The notes beneath the pieces were generated by a model. The model was not told the origin of the DNA, did no database searches, and saw nothing but the letters and a program-made list of their open reading frames with translations. This document shows positions 1 through 8,489 of a stretch of DNA of 64,000 bases, piece after piece. The stretch is from positions 310,001 to 374,000 of the forward strand of contig CAVVAM010000015.1 in the NCBI GenBank assembly GCA_963746265.1, written 5' to 3'. This DNA is from Ilumatobacter sp963746265 (GTDB lineage Bacteria > Actinomycetota > Acidimicrobiia > Acidimicrobiales > Ilumatobacteraceae). A program made the translations under genes and the position numbers. Within the stretch, counting starts at the first letter, position 1; each line of letters begins with the position of its first letter.

Positions 1-1883
1 TCGAGTGGTTCGCGGTGCTCGATCGGATCGGCCGGGTCCCCGCTCCACTCCCAGGCCGTCACGTGGGCGAAGTTCTCGTCGTCGCGCAAGGCCTCGCCCT
101 CGTCGGTCTGGTGCTCGGACCGGAAATGGCCCCCGCAGCTCTCCTCACGCACGAGCGCGTCCTTGCACATCAGCAGGCCGAGCTCGAAGAAGTCGTCGAT
201 GCGGGCGACCTTCTCGAGCGTCTGGTTGATGCTCGAGCCGTCGCCGGTGACCTTGACGTCGGATTTGAACTCCTCGTGCAGGGCCGGGATCTCCGACAGC
301 GCCTTCTCGAGACCGGTCCGGTTGCGATCCATGCCGCAGTAGTCCCAGATGATCCTGCCGAGCTCGCGGTGGAAGTGGTCGGGGCTGCGGGTGCCACCGA
401 TCTCGAGGTAGCTCTTGAACCGGTCCGCGGCCTCGGCCTCGGCCACGCCGAACGCCTCGTGCGTCTCATCGGGAATCGGCTTGTTGAGCCACTCCGACAG
501 ATACGGGGCGATCGTGTACGGCAGCACGAAGTAGCCGTCGGACAGACCCTGCATCAGTGCCGAGGCGCCGAGCCGGTTGGCGCCGTGGTCGGAGAAGTTC
601 GCCTCGCCGGCGCAGAACAGGCCGGGAACGGTGGTCTGCAGTTCGTAGTCGACCCAGAGTCCGCCCATCGTGTAGTGGCTGGCCGGATAGATGCGCATCG
701 GCGTCTCGTACGGGTTCTCGCCCGTGATCCGCTCGTACATGTCGAACAGATTCCCGTAACGCTCGCCGATGACCTCTGCGCCGAGCCGGCCGATGGCGTC
801 CGCGAAGTCGAGGTAGACCCCGTTCTTGAGCGGGCCGACGCCCTGACCGGCGTCGACCGCACGCTTGGCGGCACGCGACGACACGTCGCGTGGCGCAAGG
901 TTCCCGAAGCTCGGGTAGATGCGCTCGAGGTAGTAGTCGCGATCGTCTTCGGGGATCTGGTCGGGCGAGCGGGTCTCGTCGGGATTCTCGGGGACCCAGA
1001 TCCGGCCGTCGTTGCGGAGCGACTCGGACATCAACGTCAGCTTCGACTGGAAGTCGTCTGCCTGCGGGATGCAGGTCGGGTGGATCTGCGTGTAGCAGGG
1101 GTTGGCGAACGCGGCGCCGCGGCGGTGCGCCCGCCAGGCGGCGGTGACGTTGCAGGCCATGGCATTCGTCGAGAGGTAGAAGACGTTGCCGTATCCGCCG
1201 GTGGCGAGGATCACGGCGTTCGCGGCATGGGACCGGAACTCGCCGGTCAGCAGGTCACGGGTGACGATGCCGGCGCAGCGGCCGTCGATGTTGACGATGT
1301 CGACCATCTCGACGCGGTTCCACAGCTTGACGTTGCCCAGGCCGACCTGGCGGGCCATCTGCTGGTATGCGCCGATCAGGAGCTGCTGCCCGGTCTGACC
1401 GCGGGCGTAGAAGGTTCGGCTCACCTGGGCACCACCGAACGACCGGTTCGACAGCAGTCCACCGTATTCGCGGGCGAAGGGCACCCCCTGGGCGACCATC
1501 TGATCGATGATGTTCACCGACACCTCGGCGAGGCGGTACGTGTTGGCCTCGCGCCCGCGGAAGTCACCGCCCTTGAGCGTGTCGTAGAACAGGCGATGGA
1601 TGCTGTCGCCGTCGCCCTGGTAGTTCTTCGCGGCGTTGATGCCACCCTGCGCCGCGATCGAGTGGGCGCGACGTGGTGAGTCGTGGAACGTGAACGCTTC
1701 CACGTTGTAGCCGAGCTCGCCGAGCGTGGCGGCCGCCGACGCACCCGCCAGGCCGGTGCCGACGACGATGATCTTGAACTTGCGCTTGTTGGCCGGGTTC
1801 ACCAGCTTCTGGTTGGCGATGTAGTTGGTCCACTTGTCGGCGAGCGGACCCTCGGGGATCTTCGAGTCGAGCGTGATGGTCAT
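1..1883 (-). CDS. sdhA: Succinate dehydrogenase flavoprotein subunit, 3' end cut by window edge
   Basis: This gene encodes the FAD-carrying catalytic subunit of succinate dehydrogenase, which oxidises succinate to fumarate at the inner face of the membrane. About 627 codons are present and the C-terminus lies beyond base 1. The start at 1883 gives MTITLDSK. A dinucleotide-binding GTGLAG lies at residues 42-47, and AHSIAAQGGIN at 73-83 holds the histidine that normally binds FAD covalently. The pattern matches the roughly 640-residue actinobacterial form that pairs with a single large cytochrome b subunit. The start overlaps the sdhC stop by four bases (ATGA), so the two are probably translationally coupled. 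sdhB probably follows outside the window (inference). Confidence 0.96.
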   Translation of the reverse strand, partial: MTITLDSKIPEGPLADKWTNYIANQKLVNPANKRKFKIIVVGTGLAGASAAATLGELGYNVEAFTFHDSPRRAHSIAAQGGINAAKNYQGDGDSIHRLFYDTLKGGDFRGREANTYRLAEVSVNIIDQMVAQGVPFAREYGGLLSNRSFGGAQVSRTFYARGQTGQQLLIGAYQQMARQVGLGNVKLWNRVEMVDIVNIDGRCAGIVTRDLLTGEFRSHAANAVILATGGYGNVFYLSTNAMACNVTAAWRAHRRGAAFANPCYTQIHPTCIPQADDFQSKLTLMSESLRNDGRIWVPENPDETRSPDQIPEDDRDYYLERIYPSFGNLAPRDVSSRAAKRAVDAGQGVGPLKNGVYLDFADAIGRLGAEVIGERYGNLFDMYERITGENPYETPMRIYPASHYTMGGLWVDYELQTTVPGLFCAGEANFSDHGANRLGASALMQGLSDGYFVLPYTIAPYLSEWLNKPIPDETHEAFGVAEAEAADRFKSYLEIGGTRSPDHFHRELGRIIWDYCGMDRNRTGLEKALSEIPALHEEFKSDVKVTGDGSSINQTLEKVARIDDFFELGLLMCKDALVREESCGGHFRSEHQTDEGEALRDDENFAHVTAWEWSGDPADPIEHREPL

Positions 1884-2701
1884 TCGGATGCCTCCTCGAG
1901 GTCGTGGACACTCGTGACGGTGTCGTCGAAGTCGATCACGCCGGCGAGGGTCATGATCGGGAACGACACGTTGCCGACGACGATCAACGTGGCGACGCCG
2001 GCGGCGAGCCCCTTGCGCCACTGGTTGAAGCGGGGATTGTTCCAACCCAGCGACTGGAACAGGCTCCACGTGCCGTGGAACAGGTGGATGCCGAGCGCGA
2101 TGTTGGCCACGATGTAGATGATCGCGACCGGCCACTGGCTGAGACTTGCGTCGACGTTGCGGTAGACCTCGCCCCGTACGAAGTCCGGGTTGAACCAGCC
2201 CCAGGTGAAATCGGCCAGGTGGTAGAAGAGGTAGAGCAGCACGATGATGCCGGTCCAGCGCATCGAACGGCTCGCGAAGCTCGCGACCTGATAGTCGCGC
2301 TCGGACTGGTACTTGACGGGCCGCGCCTTGCGGTTGAGCACCGTCAGCGAGTACGCGGCGTGCACGTGCAGGAGTAGCGCACCGATCAGCACGAATCGCA
2401 GGATCCACAGGAAATAGGTGCGAGGCAGGATCGGAACGAGTAGCTCGCGGAGGAACTCGCCGTAGATGTCGACGTCGTATACCTCTCGACCATTCTCGGT
2501 GACGGTCCCCAGGTACAGCTTGAGGTTGCCGATCATGTGCGAGATCACGAAACCGATCCCGATGATGCCGGTGATCGCCATCACGTATTTCTTGCCGACG
2601 GCGGTGGAGTAGAAGTCGAGCAGGAACGGCTTGCGCTTGCCGGTCGGCTCGACAGCAGTGCCCGAGACCGGGCCCCGGCTGCGCGAGATGGTCTGTGACA
2701 T
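1880..2701 (-). CDS. sdhC: Succinate dehydrogenase cytochrome b subunit
   Basis: This is the 273-residue membrane anchor of succinate dehydrogenase, which binds haem and passes electrons to quinone. It has five hydrophobic segments, starting with the helix at VMAITGIIGIGFVISHMIGN. Histidines within or next to helices (ISHMIGN, HVHAAY, FYHLADF, IHLFHG) fit the di-haem cytochrome b558 family. The size fits the single-anchor type, which has no separate SdhD. An in-frame extension upstream of base 2701 exists but looks non-coding. The ATG at 2701 follows a TAGCGT -10 element by seven bases, which favours this start and a leaderless transcript. Confidence 0.93.
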   Translation of the reverse strand: MSQTISRSRGPVSGTAVEPTGKRKPFLLDFYSTAVGKKYVMAITGIIGIGFVISHMIGNLKLYLGTVTENGREVYDVDIYGEFLRELLVPILPRTYFLWILRFVLIGALLLHVHAAYSLTVLNRKARPVKYQSERDYQVASFASRSMRWTGIIVLLYLFYHLADFTWGWFNPDFVRGEVYRNVDASLSQWPVAIIYIVANIALGIHLFHGTWSLFQSLGWNNPRFNQWRKGLAAGVATLIVVGNVSFPIMTLAGVIDFDDTVTSVHDLEEASE

Positions 2702-2708
2702 GCGTTGG

Positions 2709-2714
2709 ACGCTA
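2709..2714 (-). promoter_or_regulatory. Probable -10 element of sdhC-sdhA (TAGCGT)
   Basis: On the minus strand TAGCGT ends seven bases before the sdhC ATG. This spacing would put the transcript start at or next to the start codon (leaderless). No Shine-Dalgarno sequence is visible. Functional assignment is inference. Confidence 0.5.
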
Positions 2715-2863
2715 CCTTGCGACCGGTGATGGTCCCGAAACGGCCGCTCGTCCCATCTCCACGAACGCGACCCCATCGTTGACTCCGATTGCCCCGCCCG
2801 CACGCCAGGTTGGAGAGAGGGGGTCGCACCGACCATCATTGGACGACTTTGTATTGACGCCTC

Positions 2864-2869
2864 AGGAGG
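2864..2869 (+). promoter_or_regulatory. Ribosome binding site of hppA
   Basis: A perfect AGGAGG lies nine bases upstream of GTG 2879. It decides in favour of the GTG start of the pyrophosphatase over longer upstream readings. Confidence 0.8.
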
Positions 2870-2878
2870 CACGTACCA

Positions 2879-4984
2879 GTGGAAGCAATTCCCTATCTCG
2901 CCGCGCTCTCAGCCCTCGCCGGGCTCGGACTCGCCGGCTACTACTACACGTTGGTGAAGAAGGCCTCGCCCGGCGACGACCGGATGGTCTTCCTGATGAC
3001 CGAGATCCAGAAGGGCGCCAAGGCGTTTCTGAAGAAGGAATACCAGTGGGTCTCGGTCTTCGTGGTGGCCATGATGGTGCTGCTCGCGGTCGTCATCACC
3101 CCGCTGGCAGCGGTCAGCTATGTGCTCGGGGCGATCCTGTCGGCGACTGCAGGTTACGTCGGCATGACGGTCGCCACGATGGCCAACGCACGAACGACCG
3201 AAGCCGCCAAGCATGGTCCTGCGAAGGCGTTGCCGGTCGCCTTCCGTGGCGGTGCCGTGATGGGCTTCACCGTCGCCGGACTGGCCCTGCTCGGTTTGAT
3301 GTTCACCTACCTGCTGTTCGTCGAGTGGCTGGAGGTCGACAAGGCGTTCGAGATCGTCACCGCGTTCGGGCTCGGTGCTTCGTCGATCGCCCTGTTCTCG
3401 CGTGTCGGCGGCGGCATCTACACCAAGGCCGCCGACGTCGGCGCCGACCTCGTCGGCAAGGTCGAGGCAGGTATCCCCGAAGACGATCCCCGCAACCCGG
3501 CCACGATCGCCGACAACGTGGGCGACAACGTCGGCGACGTCGCCGGCATGGGCGCCGACCTGTTCGAGTCGTACACCGGCTCGATCATCGCGCCGATCTC
3601 GCTGACGGCATTCGCCGCCGGCATCGTCGCCTCCGAGGCGGGCGACGCAGCCGTCCTGCCCCTGCTCGTGTTCCCGATGGCGATCGCCTTCGCCGGCATG
3701 ATCGCGTCGATCATCGGCTCGTTCCTGGTTCGTGGTGGCGAGTCGACCGACTCGAAGCACCTCAGCCGGGCGCTGCACATGGGCACCAACGTGGCGATGG
3801 GAATCACCGTCGTGGCCACCGTCGGCATCGCGTACTGGCTGTTCGACGACCCGATGTTCGACAAGCCGTGGGGCCTGGCCGTTTCGGTCATCGGTGGCCT
3901 GATCGCCGGCTGGGGACTCGGCAAGTGCGCCGAGTTCTACACCTCCGATCACTATGCGCCGGTCAGGAAGATCGCCAGGCAGTCCGAGACTGGCCCGGCA
4001 ACCACCATCCTCGCCGGGATCAGCGGTGGCATGCAGTCGGTCGCCGCCTCGGTCGTGCTGATCGTGGCCGGTGTCGGCGTCGCATACTGGGGCGGCGAGC
4101 AGACTCTCGGATCCGACGGCGGTGTGTTCGGCGCGAGTGGAGGCATCTACGGCATCGCCGTCGCAGCGATCGGCATGCTGGCCACGCTCGGTGCGGTCGT
4201 GTCGGTCGACGCCTACGGCCCGATCGCCGACAACGCAGGCGGCATTGCCGAGATGGCCGAGCTCGATCCGTCGGTTCGCGAGGTCACCGACGCACTCGAC
4301 TCGCTCGGCAACACCACGGCAGCCATCGCCAAGGGTTTCGCCGTGGGATCGGCTGCACTCACCGCGCTGGCCCTGTTCAAGAGCTTCGAGTTCGCGATCG
4401 CCGAGGCCGATCCGACCGCCGCTCTGAACCTGAACATCGGCGAGGTCGACGTCTTCATCGGCCTGTTCATCGGTGCGATGCTGCCGTTCATCTTCGCCGC
4501 CTTGACCATCGACGCGGTTGGTCGCGCCGCTCAGCAGATGATCGAGGAAGTTCGTCGGCAGTTCAGGGAGATCCCGGGCCTGCGCGAAGGCAAAGAGGGC
4601 GTCGTGCCCGATTCCGCACGGTGCGTCGCGATCTCGACCGAGGCCTCGTTGCGGGAGATGATCCTGCCGGGCTCTCTGGCAGTCGTCGTCCCGCTCGTCG
4701 TCGGGTTCATCAGCGTCGACGCCCTGGGCGGGTTGCTCGCCGGTGCGCTCGTGACCGGCTTCGCGCTGGCGATCTTCATGGCCAACTCCGGCGGCGCCTG
4801 GGACAATGCGAAGAAGTACATCGAGGCCGGTGCCCATGGCGGCAAGGGCGGCGACCCGCACAAGGCCGCCGTCGTCGGAGACACCGTCGGTGACCCGTTC
4901 AAGGACACCAGTGGTCCGGCGATGAACATCCTGCTCAAGGTGATGACGATCGTCAGCCTCGTGTTCGCGAGCGCCTTCGTCTGA
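2879..4984 (+). CDS. hppA: Membrane-bound ion-pumping pyrophosphatase
   Basis: This 701-residue polytopic protein couples pyrophosphate hydrolysis to export of H+ (or Na+). The family signature DVGADLVGKVEAGIPEDDPR begins near residue 186. It is followed by the aspartate-rich DNVGDNVGDVAGMGADLFE and, near the C-terminus, DPFKDTSGPA, which supply the Mg-pyrophosphate ligands. The sequence GNTTAA at residues 477-482 carries Ala where potassium-independent members carry Lys, so a K+-dependent enzyme is likely (family knowledge). I cannot tell H+ from Na+ specificity. It starts at GTG with a perfect ribosome binding site and is transcribed away from sdhCA. Confidence 0.96.
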   Translation: MEAIPYLAALSALAGLGLAGYYYTLVKKASPGDDRMVFLMTEIQKGAKAFLKKEYQWVSVFVVAMMVLLAVVITPLAAVSYVLGAILSATAGYVGMTVATMANARTTEAAKHGPAKALPVAFRGGAVMGFTVAGLALLGLMFTYLLFVEWLEVDKAFEIVTAFGLGASSIALFSRVGGGIYTKAADVGADLVGKVEAGIPEDDPRNPATIADNVGDNVGDVAGMGADLFESYTGSIIAPISLTAFAAGIVASEAGDAAVLPLLVFPMAIAFAGMIASIIGSFLVRGGESTDSKHLSRALHMGTNVAMGITVVATVGIAYWLFDDPMFDKPWGLAVSVIGGLIAGWGLGKCAEFYTSDHYAPVRKIARQSETGPATTILAGISGGMQSVAASVVLIVAGVGVAYWGGEQTLGSDGGVFGASGGIYGIAVAAIGMLATLGAVVSVDAYGPIADNAGGIAEMAELDPSVREVTDALDSLGNTTAAIAKGFAVGSAALTALALFKSFEFAIAEADPTAALNLNIGEVDVFIGLFIGAMLPFIFAALTIDAVGRAAQQMIEEVRRQFREIPGLREGKEGVVPDSARCVAISTEASLREMILPGSLAVVVPLVVGFISVDALGGLLAGALVTGFALAIFMANSGGAWDNAKKYIEAGAHGGKGGDPHKAAVVGDTVGDPFKDTSGPAMNILLKVMTIVSLVFASAFV

Positions 4985-5010
4985 GCACGGCCTGACCTCG
5001 CACGCGACGG

Positions 5011-5033
5011 GTCCCGGGTCGAACGCCCGGGGC
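5011..5033 (+). terminator. Hairpin after hppA
   Basis: GTCCCGGG (5011-5018) pairs with CCCGGGGC (5026-5033), with one G-T pair and a seven-base loop, 26 bases after the hppA stop. There is no T-run, so this is a possible intrinsic-like terminator only. Confidence 0.45.
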
Positions 5034-5092
5034 TCGTTCGCGTCACATCGAGTCATCCGACGAGCCGATGACGCTGTGTGACGGATGGCTCC

Positions 5093-5121
5093 TTGTGCCG
5101 AGGTGCGGAGTCATCTACGGT
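5093..5121 (+). promoter_or_regulatory. Candidate promoter of the beta-helix gene
   Basis: TTGTGC (5093-5098) and TACGGT (5116-5121) are separated by 17 bases and resemble -35 and -10 boxes. The ATG follows 73 bases later behind a GAGGGG ribosome binding site, so this gene would have a leader, unlike many of its neighbours. Confidence 0.45.
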
Positions 5122-5194
5122 CGTCAACAGCTGGCCAAGGGCGGCCAGTGACCTCCGGCGGAATCAGGGGGACCACGAACCTGAGGGGTTCAGA

Positions 5195-6385
5195 ATGTCA
5201 ACACCGTTCACGCACGCGCTCGTCCACCGGAGCCGCAGTCGGAAACGAGCGATCGGTGTCGCCACGGCGATGCTCGTTTCGGTTCTCGCCATCCCGAGCA
5301 GTCCGGTCTCGGCGAACTACGGCCCCGAGAAGCTCGTGGTCCGCGAAGGCGAGTCGATCCAAGCGGCGATCGACGCCGCCGAACCCGGAACCAAGATCGT
5401 CGTACGCGGCGACCACACGGAGAACATCTGGATCAACAAGAGCGGGATCGAGTTGGTCGGCCGCGCTGCGACGCTCACACCGCCCGGGCCGGGCGATCGT
5501 GCGCTCAACCCGTGTTCCGGAGGCGACGAGAACGGCCCGATCGCCGATCTCGCAACGACCATCTGCGTGCATCCGCTGCCGTTCGACGGCTTCCCGCCGC
5601 CACCCGAGGCCTACTTGGACGGCGTGACGATCAGGGGCTTCCACCTGCCGGATGCGGTGTTCGACGCGATCGGCGTGTACTTCACGAACAACGTCCACAT
5701 CGAGCGGAACACCGCGCTGAACCCCGGGTGCGACGGGATCTTCGTGCTCTTCGCGACCCACTACGAGATCACACGCAACATCGCCAACGGCAGCCAATTC
5801 TGTTCGGGAATCGATGTCCCCGCGTCGTCGCACGGCACGATCAGCCGGAACACGACGGTCGACAACGATCAGAACGGCATCGTGGTGAACGACAACTCTC
5901 ACGTGACGATCCACCGCAACACGGCGAGCGGGAGCTGCTTCGGCATCAACGTCGGCAACCCACCCGACTTCCTCGATCTGCCGTCGGAAGACGTCACCGT
6001 CACACGCAACACCACCTCTGCCAACAACAGCGTGTGCCTGCCGTTCGGGCCCGACTTCCCGGTCGGCGTCACGGGCATCCTCGCAGTGGGCATCGCCGGC
6101 ATCACGATCGAGCGGAACACCGCCAACGACAACGTGTCGGAGGAGTTCTCGATCAGCGCCGGCGGCATCTTCGTCGGTGACTTCCCGGGTGAGACCCCGG
6201 ACGATCCGCCGAACCTCAGCTCCGACGTGAACGTCAGCCACAACACAGCGAAGGGCAACAGCTCGGCCGCAGGGCCGGTGGACGTGGCCGTCACGACGCT
6301 GGGCGGCCCGATCGACGTCCATCGGAACCGCTGCGACGTCGCCATCTCGGCCGCAGGGCCGGAGCCGACCTGGTGCCGTCCCTGA
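5195..6385 (+). CDS. Exported right-handed parallel beta-helix protein
   Basis: The 396-residue product begins with a signal peptide (basic N-terminus, hydrophobic AIGVATAMLVSVLAIP, likely cleavage after VSA). The rest shows repeated short motifs of the type 'I.rNtasgn...GI.v', such as ITRNIANGSQ, ISRNTTVDNDQNGIVV and IERNTANDNVS. These are typical of pectate-lyase-like / NosD-type PbH1 coils. Such folds occur in polysaccharide lyases, adhesins and copper-maturation proteins. I see no catalytic signature, so the function is unknown. The start at ATG 5195 is chosen because GAGGGG lies six bases upstream and it places the signal peptide near the N-terminus. Confidence 0.8.
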   Translation: MSTPFTHALVHRSRSRKRAIGVATAMLVSVLAIPSSPVSANYGPEKLVVREGESIQAAIDAAEPGTKIVVRGDHTENIWINKSGIELVGRAATLTPPGPGDRALNPCSGGDENGPIADLATTICVHPLPFDGFPPPPEAYLDGVTIRGFHLPDAVFDAIGVYFTNNVHIERNTALNPGCDGIFVLFATHYEITRNIANGSQFCSGIDVPASSHGTISRNTTVDNDQNGIVVNDNSHVTIHRNTASGSCFGINVGNPPDFLDLPSEDVTVTRNTTSANNSVCLPFGPDFPVGVTGILAVGIAGITIERNTANDNVSEEFSISAGGIFVGDFPGETPDDPPNLSSDVNVSHNTAKGNSSAAGPVDVAVTTLGGPIDVHRNRCDVAISAAGPEPTWCRP

Positions 6386-6411
6386 TCCGAGCTGACTGAA
6401 CGCTCGACCAA

Positions 6412-6443
6412 CGAGGGTCGGGAGGCTCGCCTCCCGACCCTCG
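6412..6443 (+). terminator. Strong hairpin after the beta-helix gene
   Basis: A perfect 14-base stem, CGAGGGTCGGGAGG (6412-6425) with its complement at 6430-6443, has a CTCG tetraloop and lies 27 bases after the stop codon. There is no T-tract downstream. It is a very stable terminator or 3' stabiliser. Confidence 0.65.
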
Positions 6444-6508
6444 GGTCGCGCATCGGCCGATTCTCCGACCCACTCGACCCGCGGCCGAACAGGGCGAGGA
6501 ACTCCCCC

Positions 6509-6514
6509 TACAGT
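6509..6514 (+). promoter_or_regulatory. Probable -10 element (TACAGT) of the DAC-domain gene
   Basis: TACAGT ends six bases before GTG 6521, which fits leaderless transcription. No ribosome binding site is visible. Confidence 0.5.
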
Positions 6515-6520
6515 CCGGGT

Positions 6521-7525
6521 GTGCATCCCTCCCGACTCGGCCGCGAGCTACCCGTGCTCCCCGGCCGACTCCAGCGCCTCGCCGATGAGCTGGCCGACGA
6601 GGGACTGCCGGCGCTCGACGGGGCACCCGACGCCGTGGGCGCACTCGTCGAACTGGCCTACGCGCTGCGACCGCAACTCCACGAGGGGCGGGTGCCGACC
6701 TACGGCGTCCTGATTCCCCCGGCGCCGCTCGTGTTCGCCGACGATCGCTGGGTCGGAACCGGCTCGGTGGGCCTGATCGCGGTCACCGACCTCGACATGC
6801 AGTTCGCCCGGCGCTTCGCCGACGGTGTGACGAGCTTCGCGGTCCGCTCGTCCGATGCGATCACCCACCTCGCCTGTTTCGGACGGAACATGGCCGACGA
6901 ATACGACCTCGTCGGACTCCAGGCCTCGCTCGGTGGGTTGATCATCCAGCGCCATCCGGGCGGACAGGTCCGGGTGTTCGGGCCCGCCGGAGTGGTCCGG
7001 TGGAACGGCATCGCCTGGCACCACGATGCACCGATCGAGGCATGGGTCGCACGCCTCGGCACCGTCGCCGCCGAGATCCCGATCGAAGGGGTCCGACCGC
7101 TGCTCCGGTTCGCGATCCACGAGCTCGGCGGCCGCAGGATCGGAGCCACACTGATCTGGCGACCGACGGATCATCCCACGCCGGACCGTCGGCTCGAGCA
7201 CCTCGTGCACAACGCACCGAGGTTGCGACTCGACAACGTCGGCGAGGAGGCCGCGATCGCCCAGGCACTGTCGCAGACGGATGGCGCGGCGATCTTCGAC
7301 GGCGACGCGTCGCTCGTCGCGGTCGGCATCCGTCTCGCCCCGTCCACGGCTGCCGATCAGGCCGTCGCCGCGATGAGCGGCATGCGGCACACATCTGCGC
7401 TGCGGTACTCGTTCGACGACCCACACTCGGTCGTGATCGTGGTGTCGGAGGACGGCCCGGTCACACTGATGCACGGCGGGCGCGCCATCACCACGGTCGA
7501 CCCCAGCGACGAACGCATCGGGTGA
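6521..7525 (+). CDS. DisA_N/DAC-domain protein, putative diadenylate cyclase
   Basis: The product has 334 residues. The C-terminal part (about 190-325) resembles the DAC domain that condenses two ATP into c-di-AMP. It has ELGGRRIGATLIW at its start, DGA at 254-256, RH at 289-290 followed by TSA, and VVIVVSEDG at 304-312, all in the usual order. The third residue of the classic RHR motif is Thr here, so activity is not assured. The N-terminal 160 residues are not a DisA helix-hairpin-helix or a CdaA membrane region. They look like a soluble domain that may be a sensor. The GTG start is supported by the adjacent -10 element. The gene stands alone between convergent or divergent neighbours. Confidence 0.75.
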   Translation: MHPSRLGRELPVLPGRLQRLADELADEGLPALDGAPDAVGALVELAYALRPQLHEGRVPTYGVLIPPAPLVFADDRWVGTGSVGLIAVTDLDMQFARRFADGVTSFAVRSSDAITHLACFGRNMADEYDLVGLQASLGGLIIQRHPGGQVRVFGPAGVVRWNGIAWHHDAPIEAWVARLGTVAAEIPIEGVRPLLRFAIHELGGRRIGATLIWRPTDHPTPDRRLEHLVHNAPRLRLDNVGEEAAIAQALSQTDGAAIFDGDASLVAVGIRLAPSTAADQAVAAMSGMRHTSALRYSFDDPHSVVIVVSEDGPVTLMHGGRAITTVDPSDERIG

Positions 7526-7614
7526 TCAGGACCACCCAGCGGCCGCGCCCGTCGATCCGTCGACCACTTCGGGTCGACGCCGGTGCGCGTGCGCCCGAGC
7601 CTCGACATGTTCGC

Positions 7615-8421
7615 TCAGTCGTCGGCGACGAAGTCGATGAGCCGCTCGACGGCGCCGACCAGCTCGGGTTCGAGATCGGCGTACGACATCACCCGATTGC
7701 GGAGTCTCGGCCAGAAATCGTCGAGCGGCACGCCGAGCGCTCGGCACATTCCCTGCTTCCACGGTTGACCTTTCGACACGAGTGGCCATGCGGCGAGCCC
7801 CACGACCTTCGGCCGGATGCCGGCCCACACGTCCACGAACGGGTGACCGGTGATCAGCACCTCCGGATGATCGACGCTCGCCGCGATACGGGACTCCTTG
7901 GAGCCCTCGACGAGATGGTCCAGGAGCACGCCGAGCCGTCGGCGACCGCCCGGTCCGAACGCGCGCACCGCTGCGGCGAGATCGTCGGCGCCGTGCAGCG
8001 GCTCGACCACGATGCCGAGCTCACGGAGATCGTCACCCCAGACGTGCTCGAGCAGCTCGGCATCGTGCTTGCCCTCGACCCAGATCCGACTGGCCTTCGC
8101 GACCCGGGCAGCCCGGCCACGATCACCTGCGATCGATCCGGACGCCGTCACCTGCTGCGTCGCGGTGGGCCGCGCCGCCGGACGCACCAGCGTGACGGGC
8201 CGCCCATCGAGCAGGAACCCGCCGGGCTTCCACGTGAAATGGCGAAGATGCTGTTTGCGGTCGCGCAAGGTCACGGCCTCGTGATTCCACCGCACCACAT
8301 CGCCGCAGAAGCCGCTCGTCCGGTCCTCGACCACGAGGCCCGGAGCGACTTCGACGTGCGGGTACGTCGTCGGCTTCCTCGACGCCGCGAACGCCTCGAG
8401 GATGTCCTGGTCGTACTTCAC
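7615..8421 (-). CDS. DUF3097 family protein
   Basis: This 268-residue protein of unknown function resembles the actinobacterial DUF3097 family. Recognisable features are an N-terminal VVEDRTSGFCGDVVRW segment, a central RIWVEGKHDAELLEHVWGDDLR, and LLDHLVEGSKESRI followed by ITGHPFVDVWAGIRP. The middle part recalls a Toprim-like nucleotidyl/nuclease fold (E..DA and DHL..GSKE motifs), which is only a suggestion. GTG 8421 is preferred over an upstream ATG at 8478 because GAGGTG lies a few bases before it. It is divergent from the DUF4349 gene. Confidence 0.8.
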   Translation of the reverse strand: MKYDQDILEAFAASRKPTTYPHVEVAPGLVVEDRTSGFCGDVVRWNHEAVTLRDRKQHLRHFTWKPGGFLLDGRPVTLVRPAARPTATQQVTASGSIAGDRGRAARVAKASRIWVEGKHDAELLEHVWGDDLRELGIVVEPLHGADDLAAAVRAFGPGGRRRLGVLLDHLVEGSKESRIAASVDHPEVLITGHPFVDVWAGIRPKVVGLAAWPLVSKGQPWKQGMCRALGVPLDDFWPRLRNRVMSYADLEPELVGAVERLIDFVADD

Positions 8422-8489
8422 GGGCCACACCTCATCAGTGCTCGAGTGTGGCACGGGAACCGCAACCGATCGCGGCACGTCGAAGTGCC

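Noticed and set aside
2909..5056. A 715-residue open frame on the minus strand across the pyrophosphatase gene
   Set aside because: It is a mirror of hppA in high-GC DNA: Arg/Gly/Asp-rich and without any domain pattern, while the plus frame carries every pyrophosphatase motif.
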